Assembly (NCBI GenBank): GCA_039621445.1
Contig: CP154956.1
Span: 21,417,295-21,481,294, forward strand
From: Euglena gracilis
Lineage: Eukaryota; Euglenida; Euglenophyceae; Euglenales
Direction: 5' to 3'
DNA: 64,000 nt
The notes under the pieces are model-generated. The model worked only from the letters and a program-made list of their open reading frames with translations, did no database searches and was not told where the DNA came from. Positions 9,676 through 18,944 of the stretch are shown here, piece by piece; within the stretch, counting starts at the first letter, position 1; each line of letters begins with the position of its first letter. A program made the position numbers and the translations under genes.

Positions 9676-9811
9676 GTGGGTACCGTTTTTTCTACATCTT
9701 GAATTGGATATACCGATATTTTGTAGAGGGGAAGGGCTACTGGGTATCTTGGATGGCGGGCATTGTTCAGACACTGCTGTATGCCGATTTTTTTTATCAT
9801 TACCTCACAAA
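9676..9811 (+). CDS. ERD2: KDEL receptor (ERD2), second-last coding exon
   Basis: 136-nt exon between a CCCACAG acceptor and a GTATGT donor. Its translation contains GGYRFFYILNWIYRYF and AGIVQTLLYADFFYHYLTK, the hallmark last two helices of the ERD2 family (YRxxYxxNWIxR and GxVQTxLYxDFFY). The ADFFYHY form resembles fungal, plant and protist members more than the animal CDFFYLY form. The exon is open, with no stops or frameshifts. It ends two bases into a lysine codon, completed by the first base of the exon at 18908. Confidence 0.95.
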
Positions 9812-10190
9812 GTATGTCATCTGCATGATCTTGCTTTGCAGCACTGTTACAATTGTGGTTGGCGTTCAAACTCCTTTCAATTGTAATGCCTGGTATTGTA
9901 GCGTAGAGGGGAAGTGGAGAGAAAATGTCTGTTTGCCCTTCCAGGGGGACATACAAGGTAATTTGGCAAATTTTATGAAAATTTTGCATCCTGGCCAGTG
10001 GGTTGTTTTCAGGTCACTGCGAGATGCCTGCGGTTTTTGCCAATGTTTCCCCTCAAGGGGGGTCGAGGTTTGGTCCGTCCAGTCCACTGATTTGGGCAGC
10101 TTCTGGAGGTAATTTCAAAGCTGCTTGGATGGGGAAAGGTCCCAAAAAGTCGATTATCAGATTTTGGCTTCCTGAGGCTCTGCAAAGCAC

Positions 10191-10229
10191 GGTTACTGAA
10201 GCTCCACGGAGCCTGAGCTTCAGGTAACC
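10191..10229. repeat. Short GGTTAC/GGTAACC fold-back
   Basis: GGTTACTGAAGCTC pairs with GAGCTTCAGGTAACC around a short loop. It shares its ends with the blocks at 4845 and 7224 and is likely a minimal member of the same family. Confidence 0.5.
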
Positions 10230-10290
10230 ATGCTCTGCAGATCTGTGCAGCTGCAGGTAGCTGCAGGTAATCACAACTCCACTCCTCTGC

Positions 10291-10765
10291 GGAGGTTCTC
10301 CCACGTAGTCAATTTTATTCGAATCCTGCACATCCAGTCTTGATGTGGTATGCACAACCAGCAAAATCAAAATTGGAAAGCACGCAAAGAGGTTGTGTTG
10401 TTAGAGAGTGGTGTGGGCCAGGGGGGGTGCTTGCCATGTCAACGCCACATATTTGGAAGGCTTTCTTTTTCCGGGAAAGCTCTGCCAAAATTTCAATTTG
10501 TTTATTTGGGGCAGCAAAATTATTTTGACTCTGGGCCACTGAGCAGAATCAAATAACTTTGCTGCCCAAAGCAAATTCTCTTGATAAATGCCTTCTCTCT
10601 CAATGTTGATAATTTGGCCCAATGTCCGGCCCAGTGTCAACATCGCATTCCCGAAACATTGGTGTCTCAGGATGGGGGGGCAAGGTAGCATGTGTCCTTC
10701 AGTGGGGGGGGATTCAGTGAGGGGAAAGTGAGATTTGTCGTCCAAGGCTCAAAATCCCTGGTGTT
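10291..10765. repeat. Dispersed repeat, copy A of an inverted pair
   Basis: Matches 17013-17389 in the opposite orientation at high identity over about 300 bp (10291-10607); the rest contains an indel. An imperfect 25-bp hairpin, GGGCAGCAAAATTATTT against its partner, lies at 10508-10567. No coding frame or clear terminal repeat, so the repeat class is unknown. Confidence 0.75.
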
Positions 10766-11630
10766 GGATAAAATCAGCTTTCAGCAGCCCCCCTCCGGGG
10801 GGGGGGGGGCAGCCTGGCTGGGAGGTGGCTGGAAGATAGGTGTTGGATGGCTGAAACCCCTCCAGGAGTAGGGTCCCCTCCGGCTAAAAAAAAAAAGGAC
10901 ATCCCCTGGAAACTCACCGTGGTGCTCGTCTTGTGCGCCTATAAGAGTCGACAGCAGTTGCCACAAGAAAATTTTGCCATGGTGGTCACGACGCATGCAT
11001 GATTTATTGGTGCAACACATTTTTTTTGAGATGGAATTCTTGATTTCATTGGCAAAGTCCGAATTCTGGTGAAAAAAAATACATGACTAAATCGAAAATA
11101 CATAATTTTGATAAAATTTTGGTGGAAATCACTTTTGGTGAACTCCTGATGGAACCATACAATCCGGTGGTCATGACAAATAAAATTTTATTAAATGCAT
11201 TTAATTTAATTTCATTTTTTAAATCAAAATGAGAATTTTCCAGGCAGCTGCGGCACACACGTTCAAAATTTTCGCGGTGGCTGTGATGCAAAGACAAAAA
11301 TCTTCCGTGGCGCAATGGTCATGACCCCCCCCCCCCCAGAGGAGGTTGGTTGGTCACTCTGAGATGGAGGGGACACTGACCACAAAAATGAAATCTGGCT
11401 CCTTCGGCACCATGTCGTTTTGCTGGTTTTTTTTTGTTGATCGCCCCCCCCCCCCCCCAATGGGAAGGGGGTTCAGGTGAAAAATCAGTCAGTCACCCAG
11501 GGTGTTCGTTGGACAAAGGAGAAAAGGGGCGTTGGGCGTTGGACCATGGAAAGCGGCAGACCCCCCCAAAAAAACTGGAATTTACAGACACTCGCTCCAA
11601 TTTTCTGGGCACAGGGGTCAGTATCCAGGC

Positions 11631-12108
11631 CATACATCTCTCTAAGGTTTTGCGAACCCCCCGGGGGGGGGGAGGGCTGCAGCCAGCCCCGATTTGGGCC
11701 CAGCCCAGCCGCAGCAGCCCCCTCCCCCTGGGGGGGGGGTGCTGCTAGCCCTAGCTAGCCAGCCCCTTTTTGGGGGTCAAGCCCAAAATTTTTCGGCACA
11801 AAGCGCCTAAATTTTTTGAAAAATGTGTTCAAAAGTGGCCAAAAATGGGGTTTGGGGGGCGTTTGGGGCATTTTGGGGGGGTTTCAAATGCATCATTTTT
11901 TCGAAACTGTGTTTTGCAGGTCATTTTTGGGCATTTTTGCGATTTCAGTCCAGCTCGCCCCGGTTCGGGTCCAGCCGGGGTCCACCCCCCTCCCCCCGGG
12001 GGCGGGGGGGGGGGGGGGCGGGCTAGCCAGCCCAAATTTCTAGCCAGCCCAAATTTTTAGCCCTAGCCCAGCAACCCCCCCCCCCCGGGGTCCTTAAAGA
12101 GATGTATG
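11631..12108. mobile_element. Non-autonomous hAT-like element, hairpin family, copy 3
   Basis: 478 bp with 17-bp inverted ends, CATACATCTCTCTAAGG against CATACATCTCTTTAAGG (one mismatch), and an exact 8-bp duplication ATCCAGGC (11623-11630 and 12109-12116). Inside are C/G runs, a degenerate GGCAC-AAA-GCGCC hairpin and TGGCCAAAAATGG. Non-coding. Confidence 0.85.
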
Positions 12109-12592
12109 ATCCAGGCCTAACCCGCGTTGCGTTGTCTGCCCACCTTTTTTCGACGTTTTTTCACGGAAAAGGTCACGGGTACCTGTAAATTTTTGCTCCA
12201 AAATTTTCTGGGAAAATTTCTGGGTTGGTTGCCACCTCGATAAAAAAACGGTCCCGTTGACCCCATTTTGGGCACTTTAGGCTTTCTGCTGTATCAGGAA
12301 TAATTGGCCCTTTTGTGTCGATTCACTTTGTTGCCCACACTTTTTCCCGGGAATTTGCTAATTTTTGGCACCGGCCGAAATCGACTGCGACCCTCCAGCA
12401 GAGGCTGTTTCCGAAGATTTGCGTTTGTCCCCGAAAAGACCCTATATTGCCAGAACAGCGGTTGTCTGGCCAAATGCCTGCAAAACCCGTAAACACCGTT
12501 TTCCTGATTTGGCCTTTTGAGCCCCTTTCGCAACAGTGAGACCCCTTGCTTCTCCTGGGCAGGGTGTGCATGTGTAACTTGCGAAAAGAAGT

Positions 12593-12638
12593 TTCACGGG
12601 AAACCGTGAAGTGAATGATATTTACGGTTTCACGTAAA
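12593..12638. repeat. Two small palindromes, one with a GAAA loop
   Basis: TTCACGG-GAAA-CCGTGAA at 12593-12610 and TTTACG-N6-CGTAAA at 12621-12638. The motif recurs at 14464-14483 and 14506-14525. Confidence 0.5.
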
Positions 12639-13192
12639 TTTTGTTTGAAGTATGAAAATAAGCCGTGTTAACGAGGGGTGGGGTGCCGTTGTCTTTGGTT
12701 CCAAGCACCTACAGCAAAAAAATGAAATCTTGGGCTCTATAGGTGGGGGTCCCGAAAATGGCCGAAAATGGCCGAAAATGAGAAAAATTGTTCGAGTTTT
12801 CGAGTTTTTTGCCTGACATTTTTTTGACCAATTTTGAGCTTCTTTGTCTCTGATTTTTGTTTTTTTGCCACTGTTGCAAGGTTATTTTGCCTCGGGACAA
12901 TGATTGTATTTTTTAGAAATCGGTTTTCAGAATGTGGGTTTTGGTTTGCATTTTGAAAATCGGGGATATTCTGAAAGCTAAAAATCCATGATTTTGTTTT
13001 TTTCCCCGTTGATTTTGGTTTTGCAAATTTTGTTTCAACATGTTGAGGTTATTGGATTTATTTTGGTGATTTTTTTGAGTGTGACAATTTTTGGTCATTT
13101 GTGGAATTGTGGTTTTTGGAAATAGGATGATTCAAGAAAAAGATTGCTGGGATTGAGTTTTTTTTGCCTGACATTTTTTAACTTAAATTTTC

Positions 13193-13213
13193 TTCCGGCG
13201 CGCAGCGCCGGAA
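13193..13213. repeat. CCGGCGC-GCA-GCGCCGG hairpin
   Basis: 9-bp perfect stem with a GCA loop. Relative to the hairpin at 2250 the stem has an extra C-G pair formed by matching changes on both sides. Confidence 0.7.
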
Positions 13214-13485
13214 AATGAGCAAAAACACCCCTTTTGCTAACTTTTGGGCATATTGCCCACTTTTTTGATGTGTTGATGTTTCCCCCCCAAAAAATGTTCA
13301 AAAAAATTCAAAAAATGAGCATTTTTGGATCGATTTTCAAGAAAAATCAGGGATTTTTTGATCGATTTCGACCCGATTTCCGGCCTTTTGCCCGTCCATG
13401 AAATCGAAAAATTTTCGCCCCCCCCCCCCCTCAGTTTCGAGGTAGGAGGGGGGGTCCGACCCACCCCCCCCCCCTCCGTGTCGGG

Positions 13486-13906
13486 GAGTGGACCCCATAT
13501 CACCCCGGGGGTACGGCGACCAGGGTGCACCCAGCTTGGTCTATTTTTTTTTCTTTCTTTCTGCATCATTTCCGCGTTCCCCACCCTCTACCCTGACCGA
13601 CCCTCGGGAGGAGGGCCCCGGTCCGGTGGGAACATCACATCATTCCGATTTGTGCCCCCCATTCCCAATCATTCCCCCAGCCTCTGCCCCCCAGCTTGCA
13701 CGCCCTCATCCCCCCAACATACCATCCCGGCCTCACTCTATTTGCCCCCTGGACACCAAACCCTACACACCCCCACAGGCGAACCCCCAACCAAATCCCA
13801 AACTCCCAAATCAAATTGCAATGCCCGGGCTCCGGGGGTGCCCTCCTGAGTGGTGCTTGTGTACGCCCACGGCTGGAGGCACTGCACAACAAATCCAAAT
13901 CCAAAT
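13486..13906. mobile_element. Retroposon-like insert with 15-bp target duplication
   Basis: The insert is bracketed by CCCCTCCGTGTCGGG at 13471-13485 and 13907-13921, present once in the uninterrupted homologue type. Its right end is a short (AAATCC)n tail. A target duplication of about 15 bp plus a simple-sequence tail fits target-primed reverse transcription by a LINE or SINE. No Pol III boxes or RT motif were recognised, so the source element is unknown. Confidence 0.6.
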
Positions 13907-14174
13907 CCCCCTCCGTGTCGGGAGGGGGGGTCCGACCCACCCCCCCCCCCTCAAGGCTTCCCATCCATCCCTGTGGGAGGCGGTTCCTCTGCGTAGTGTT
14001 CGCTCTGTTTCTCAGGGCAGTTCTCTGCACTGTTGAAATGGAGTACACACGTAAAAAAAATAGTTTTCCAGGATATTTCCTGCAGGGGAGTTTAAAGGGA
14101 AAGCGCATTTGACTGCAAAGGTGGGTGGTATCTTCCCACCTGTCCGGATGGAGCCGCTGTGACCCACCTCAACA

Positions 14175-14498
14175 GTGAGAAGGTTTCTGTACCCAGAGTT
14201 GATTCCATTCTCTGATCTGTGGAATTTTCAGAATACGGGAATCCATGAAGATGTTTTCAATTCACAACTGCATTTTGATGTGGGGGGATCAACACACCAG
14301 CAGCAACCCCAGCCAGTGTTTGTGGGGAACACTGCCACAGCTTGGCACCAACACCATACGGGCATGGGCAAACCATGGCCCGCTCCAGCTCTGTTCCAAC
14401 AGAACATACAGACAATAGCAAGAAGGGATACACTGTCCACACCAAATAATTTTAAAAAAACAAGTTTACGGAAAACCGTGAACATACAAGAGGGGTGA
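14175..14498 (+). CDS. Possible coding fragment, unrecognised
   Basis: A 107-codon open frame with non-repetitive composition and a potential internal acceptor (TTTTCAG near 14231). Its product shows no recognised motif. It lies in the ERD2 intron and ends among small hairpins. Chance is a real alternative. Confidence 0.15.
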   Translation: MRRFLYPELIPFSDLWNFQNTGIHEDVFNSQLHFDVGGSTHQQQPQPVFVGNTATAWHQHHTGMGKPWPAPALFQQNIQTIARRDTLSTPNNFKKTSLRKTVNIQEG

Positions 14499-14525
14499 AG
14501 CACAAGTTTACAGGAAACTGTAAAC
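14464..14525. repeat. Paired palindromes with A4 and GAAA loops
   Basis: GTTTACGG-AAAA-CCGTGAAC (14464-14483) and GTTTACAG-GAAA-CTGTAAAC (14506-14525). They resemble the palindrome at 12593. Confidence 0.5.
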
Positions 14526-14557
14526 CAGTTCACGTTCATTGTTTTCCGTAAACTTCT

Positions 14558-15012
14558 GTTTTTGCATTTTTACGGAAGCCTCCTTCGCCACCTCCGGCGC
14601 CACCACCAGCCTCCGTAAGCCTCCTTCGCCACGCAACCTTGTTTTGGGGCCCCCAAACGTTCGCGGGAACCCGTGTAGTATCGGCAGGGTGGAATAATCC
14701 CAGAATTGTTTCGGAACACCCTGTGACCCACAAATTTCCCAGGATTTTTTTCAAGGCAAATTTGGAAAAAATCGGGTGAAATCTGGGCGTTTTTCGGGTG
14801 GGCAGGCAAAGTGGGCTATGCTGGGGGGAGGCAAACATGTTCTTTTTTTGTGTTTTTTTTTGGTTTCACCCCGATTTTTCCTCCGAGACCAAAATTTCTT
14901 CAATTTTTTGTCATTTTGCATTTTTTTGCCAACAAAATGCTTGTTTTTAGGCAAACTAAACTTCTCTGGTAGAGCCGAAAAAATTTTTAACTCCTCCAGT
15001 AAGGATTTTGCA
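14558..15012. repeat. Dispersed direct repeat, copy A
   Basis: Shares its two ends with 16025-16342: TTTTTACGGAAGCCTCC plus TTGTTTTGGGGCCCCCAAACG at the left, and CAACAAAATGCTTGTTTTTA through CTCCTCCAGTAAGGATTTTG at the right. Internal parts differ. Class unknown. Confidence 0.65.
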
Positions 15013-15247
15013 TGCAATTCTTTTTTGGCGTTTTTTTTGTGTTTATTTGCGTTCTTTTTTTCTGCGTTTTTTTTGTGTTGCGTTTTTTTTTTTGCTGTTC
15101 CATTATGTTGACAGTGATCAAGTCGGACTGCCCAGTCCAAAAGGACCCTTCCTTGGGGGGGGTTGCAAAAAAAGGTGATTTTTTAGACCCGTTGAAAGAT
15201 CAAAAAATATTTTTTTTGAGTTGTCAGTGACCAACTCTGGGGAGAGC

Positions 15248-15644
15248 CAGGGGGTGGGAAGCCCTTCGGTATTGAGGTAGGTGGTGGGGGGGGGTCCCGA
15301 CCCCCCCCCCTGGGTGAGGTGGTAGGGGGGGTCGGACCCCCCCCTACATGTTGGGAGGGGGGTCCGGACCCCCCCCCCCCCCACTGCCAAAAAATACCAC
15401 CCAACGCCGAAAGAGCAAAAACACAGCTACCTATTGCCACCTTTTTGATGCCCCCCCAAAAAAACAAAAAATTCAAAAAAAAGCATCGAACACAAAATCA
15501 GGGATTTTGATCGATTTCGGGGGAGCCCGATGTTTTGCCCCTCCAATGAAAAATTTTCGTACCCCCCCCCCCTCGAGGGGATAGAGGGGGGGTCTGACCA
15601 CCCCCCCCCCTAAGGGAGGGGGGGGAGAAGGCTTCCCACATGTG
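15248..15644. mobile_element. GGGAAGCC-family hAT-like element, copy 3
   Basis: Left end CAGGGGGTGGGAAGCC, right end GGCTTCCCACATGTG, with the same order of C/G runs and T-rich core as the 2629 copy (GATCGATTTCG, AAAAATTTTCG). The target duplication is unclear (GGGAGAGC against TGGAGAGG at best), so the exact right edge is uncertain. Confidence 0.65.
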
Positions 15645-16024
15645 GAGAGGGGAGGGGAGGAGTGTAGTTTCTCAGATGTCCTGCATGAGTTGTAGTTTTC
15701 GGAGGGGGGAGGGATTCTGCCAGGGGAAAATCCTGGGGTGGGGGGGATCCAGGACCCCGCTGTGGGGGGGGGGATCACCACCGGTGAAGCCACTGTGTGG
15801 GTGGGGGGTGGAAGAGGGCACTGTCCCTCAGGCCAAGAAGGTTTTATTTCCCGGAGAGGGGTTCAGAAGTGCGGTTGGGGATCAGAGGGGGAAGCACAAG
15901 GTACAGGGTGTGGGGAACAGGCCTTGTGTGGGGGGGCCATGGCCCCACCATACGGCCGGGGCCCCCCCCGCTCCAGCAAAACAACAAGGGGGAAACATAC
16001 AAGTACAGGGAATTCACGAGAAAC

Positions 16025-16342
16025 GTTTTTGCATTTTTACGGAAGCCTCCCCAGCCCACACCAGCCTCTGCACGCACCTTGTTTTGGGGCCCCCAAACGT
16101 TGGCGGGGTGTAGTATCGGGGGGGAGGAAAAAGGGTGAAACACAGGGGTTTGGGGGGGAAGCGTGGGTGCAGGAGAATGTGGGTTCGGCTGGGGTGGGAG
16201 GGTTTTTGATTGTTTTTTTCCCTGGCGGGGGGGGGGTGACAGGGGTCACCAACCCCCCGAGCCCGCCCGGCCTTTTTTGTTGCCAACAAAATGCTTGTTT
16301 TTAGGCAAACTCCTCTCTGGACTCCTCCAGTAAGGATTTTGC
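16025..16342. repeat. Dispersed direct repeat, copy B
   Basis: Partner of 14558-15012 in the same orientation, about 1.47 kb downstream, with a different centre. Confidence 0.65.
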
Positions 16343-16504
16343 GGGGGTTTGTGGCGTTCTGCGGGGGGAGTGTGTTCCCCCCCCCCCCCCACAGTATCCC
16401 ACAGTCTGGCTGGACGCTTCCAAACCCTAACCCTTCCCTTGGGGGGGGGGTTGGGGGGAAAGTTTTTTTGGAGTGACTTTGTGAGTGTTTCCAGTGGGTC
16501 AGAC

Positions 16505-16920
16505 CAGGCATTTGCTGAAGGGATTGCAGTGGGACTGCAGCTAGTCCAAATTTAGCCAGTGGGATTTCTAGCAGAACCCCTCCCCGGGGGGCCGGGGGGG
16601 GGGGGGTCTGCTAGCAGGGCTAGCCAGTGGAATTTTTTTTCCAGTGACCGGCGCGAAGCGCCAACATTTTTTTTGGAGGGGCCCCCAAAAATGGCCAAAA
16701 ATGCCTGTTTTTGGCCATTTTTAGGAATTTTTGGAACAAAATCAGAAACCTATTAAAAACCTCATTTTTTTCCTCCGCTTTTCTTCCAGTTTGAGGGACC
16801 CCCAGACCCCCCCTGGGGGAGGGGGGTCTAGCTAGTCCATTTTTTCCAGTGTCTAGCCGATTGGCTAGCCAGTACACCCCCCCCCCACGGGCCCCCCGGG
16901 GTCCTTAAGCAAATGCCTGG
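16505..16920. mobile_element. Non-autonomous hAT-like element, hairpin family, copy 4
   Basis: 416 bp. CAGGCATTTGCTGAAGG at the left matches the inverse of CCTTAAGCAAATGCCTG at the right with one mismatch. Flanks GGTCAGAC and GTCCAGAC are a near-duplication. The hairpin GGCGC-GAA-GCGCC is at 16650-16662. A second diverged right end (TTTAAGCAATGGCCTG, ending about 17006) follows directly and suggests a partial tandem copy. Confidence 0.8.
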
Positions 16921-17012
16921 TCCAGACCACCCCGGGGCGTCCATTTTCCCAGTGTCTAGAAAAATGGCCAGCCAGCGGCCCCCCGTGGTCTTTAAGCAAT
17001 GGCCTGCATCCC
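16921..17012. repeat. Partial tandem copy of the element's right end
   Basis: Repeats CCAGTGTCTAG, C/G-runs and TTTAAGCAAT in the same order as 16845-16915. Confidence 0.5.
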
Positions 17013-17389
17013 ACACCAGGGGTTTTGGACGACAACTCTCATTTCTCCCAACAGAAGGACACAAATTACCGTGCACCCCCCCCCCCCCGAGAAGGCATTT
17101 ATCAAGGGAATTTGCTTTGGGCAGCAAAGTTATTTGATTCTGCTCAGTGGCCCAGAGTCAAAATAATTTTGCTGCCCCAAAGCAAATTCAAATTTTGGCA
17201 GAGCTTTCCCGGAAAAATAAAGCTTTTCAAATATGTGGCGTTGACATGGCAAGCACCCCCCCTGGCCCACACCACTCTCTAACAAAACAACCTCTTTGCG
17301 TGCTTTCAAATTTTGATTTTGCTGGTTGTGCACACCACATCAAAACTGGATGTGCAGAATTTCGAATAAAATTGACTACGTGGGAGAAC
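17013..17389. repeat. Dispersed repeat, copy B of an inverted pair
   Basis: Inverse of 10291-10765, including the GGGCAGCAAAGTTATTT hairpin at 17119-17177. The 7-kb interval could fold or invert. Confidence 0.75.
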
Positions 17390-17634
17390 ATACGTCATCA
17401 CGACAGGAAATGGCCAAAAAAATCATTCATTTGCCACAAACGCAAAAATATTAGTGTTTGATGCATTTTGTTGAAAGCAGTCAAAGCCAAATTTTCAGTG
17501 TGGGAAATGGCAAAAAATCTGGGGCATTGAAGGCAAGGTCTGACACTGAAACATTTAAGAAAAACAAAGCTTTCAGGGTTCTTTAGCACAGGAGGGAGTC
17601 TGATTTTAGAGCTGGGGACTACTGGGGTTTTTAG

Positions 17635-18146
17635 CAGGATTTTTTTGAAGTTGGAGGGGGTCCAACAAGCCAGAGTATCTCCCAGCCAGGTTATGCCCCC
17701 CCCCCCCCCCCCCCGCAGGATTTAATACGAGGAGGTCGGAGTTTTCTTTTACCGGGGAGGGTCCAGCCAGCCACCACTTTTTTCCAGCCAGTACCTTCCC
17801 TGGGCTCCCCACGGGATCCGCTGAACTAAAGTTGGGCGAAGGCAGGAAAAAACTGCAGAAAAAAATTTTCGGCACAAAGTGCCGAAATTGTTGGAAAAAC
17901 AGGGTCAAGATGGCCAAAAATGGTATTTTTGAGTGGTTTTTGGGAATTCTCCACCTAATTTTGCCTGAAAAGTTCCAGCTTGGATTTGGGGTTTTTTGCT
18001 TGTTTTTGGGGTACCCACCAGGTCCAGCTCCCAGCGGCCAGACCCCCCCCCCCCCGGATCCCCCACCCACTAGGGGGTCCAACCAGCACCTTTTTTCCCA
18101 ACACCTGTTTCCAGCTGGCCCCAGGGGGTCTTTAAGAAAACCCCTG
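17635..18146. mobile_element. Probable hairpin-family hAT-like element, copy 5
   Basis: Right end TCTTTAAGAAAACCCCTG and an imperfect left end CAGGATTTTTTTGAAG. The core has TTTCGGCAC-AAA-GTGCCGAAA at 17867-17887 and TGGCCAAAAATGG. No matching target duplication remains, so the left boundary is tentative. Confidence 0.5.
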
Positions 18147-18191
18147 CCCGGCATTAATAACAATGGGGTGGATGGAAGACAATGAGGTCAT

Positions 18192-18480
18192 TGGGCTGTT
18201 CAATAGCTCAGTGGGGGCAAGTAGAGTAGTCTATTTGTCAGAAGTATAACCTCAATTTGAACCCCTAAAAAGGAGGGGGGAAAATTAAAACACTTCAAGA
18301 AAGCCATAGAATCCAGAAGAACTCATCAAAGAAGCATCGATCAAAAATACAAAGAAAAAAATAATGAGAAAAAAACAGAATTTAAAACAGAATTTGTCGA
18401 ATAACGAAGAAATCTAAACACCAAAAAATGAAAACAAAAAAGAAAAAGGAAAAGAAAATAATCAAAACGCCAAAAATGGG
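18192..18480 (+). repeat. tRNA-like head with A-rich tail, SINE candidate
   Basis: TAGCTCAGTGGG at 18204-18215 matches the Pol III A box (tRNA D-arm). TTTGAACCCC at 18256-18265 resembles a T-arm B box at normal tRNA spacing. No good cloverleaf is evident, and an A-rich stretch of about 190 nt follows. This fits a degenerate tRNA-derived SINE better than a working tRNA. Confidence 0.45.
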
Positions 18481-18907
18481 ACGCATTTGGGCCAGGTGTG
18501 GAGCTGACCCTGGATGCCCATTCAGGACGGTGGAGGGTTCCAGACGGGATTCAATAGAAGGAAGGTGTATGGGGTAACCACCCCCAAAACCAGACCAATT
18601 TAAAATCGTTGGCAAATAACCACAAAAGTGCTCTGGTGCCGAAGAGTACCAAAGTGCCAGGAAATTTTTGGCCTATTTTCTCCATTCCTGGTCAATTTTC
18701 TCTTGGATTCCAGAGTGGCCGTCCAACCCCTTCCGGGGCTGGATTTCCATTAAAAAAAAAGTTTTCCAGAAAAACTCCACTTCCCCCCGCCCAAGATGTG
18801 GGTTAAATTTGTTTAGTGTACAAGCAGTTTCCCAGTGGGGCTGGTAGATGGGGCAACCCAAATCAATGCCTTAGGATGGATTGAATGCTGTCCGTTTCTC
18901 TTTGCAG

Positions 18908-18944
18908 GGTGGTGTATGGCAAGAAGTTGACGCTTCCAAATTAA
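18908..18944 (+). CDS. ERD2: KDEL receptor (ERD2), last coding exon with stop
   Basis: After TCTCTTTGCAG the first base completes the lysine codon left open at 9811, giving K-VVYGKKLTLPN and then TAA at 18942. This matches the family C-terminus (animal form ...KGKKLSLPA), the cytosolic tail that carries the COPI-binding lysines. The match in sequence, phase and stop position supports a 9.1-kb intron. The three exons together encode the last 72 residues. No AATAAA was seen downstream, so the transcript end is unknown. Confidence 0.9.

Larger units (their letters stand above)
13180..13973. mobile_element. GGGAAGCC-family hAT-like element, copy 2, interrupted
   Basis: Closely matches the element at 2629-3145 from TTCTTCCGGCGC onward, and ends CCTCAAGGCTTCCCATCC...CCCTG at 13973. 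No CAGGG left terminus was found upstream, so the left end is lost. A 421-bp insert (13486-13906) splits it. Confidence 0.75.
9812..18907 (+). other. ERD2 last intron (9,096 nt), filled with repeats
   Basis: Runs from the GTATGT donor after the DFFY exon to the TCTCTTTGCAG acceptor. Joining across it keeps frame and gives the family C-terminus. It contains at least five non-autonomous hAT-like elements, a 421-bp retroposon-like insert, an inverted repeat pair 7 kb apart, a direct repeat pair, small hairpins and a tRNA-like sequence. Parts without any recognised feature: 9813-10190, 10766-11630, 12109-12592, 12639-13179, 13982-14463, 15013-15247, 15653-16024 and 17390-17634. Confidence 0.8.

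Noticed and set aside
10010-10130. Alternative last ERD2 exon after TTTTCAG at 10013
   Set aside because: The frame required by phase gives SLRDACGFCQC, unlike the family tail. The exon at 18908 matches tail sequence, phase and stop far better.
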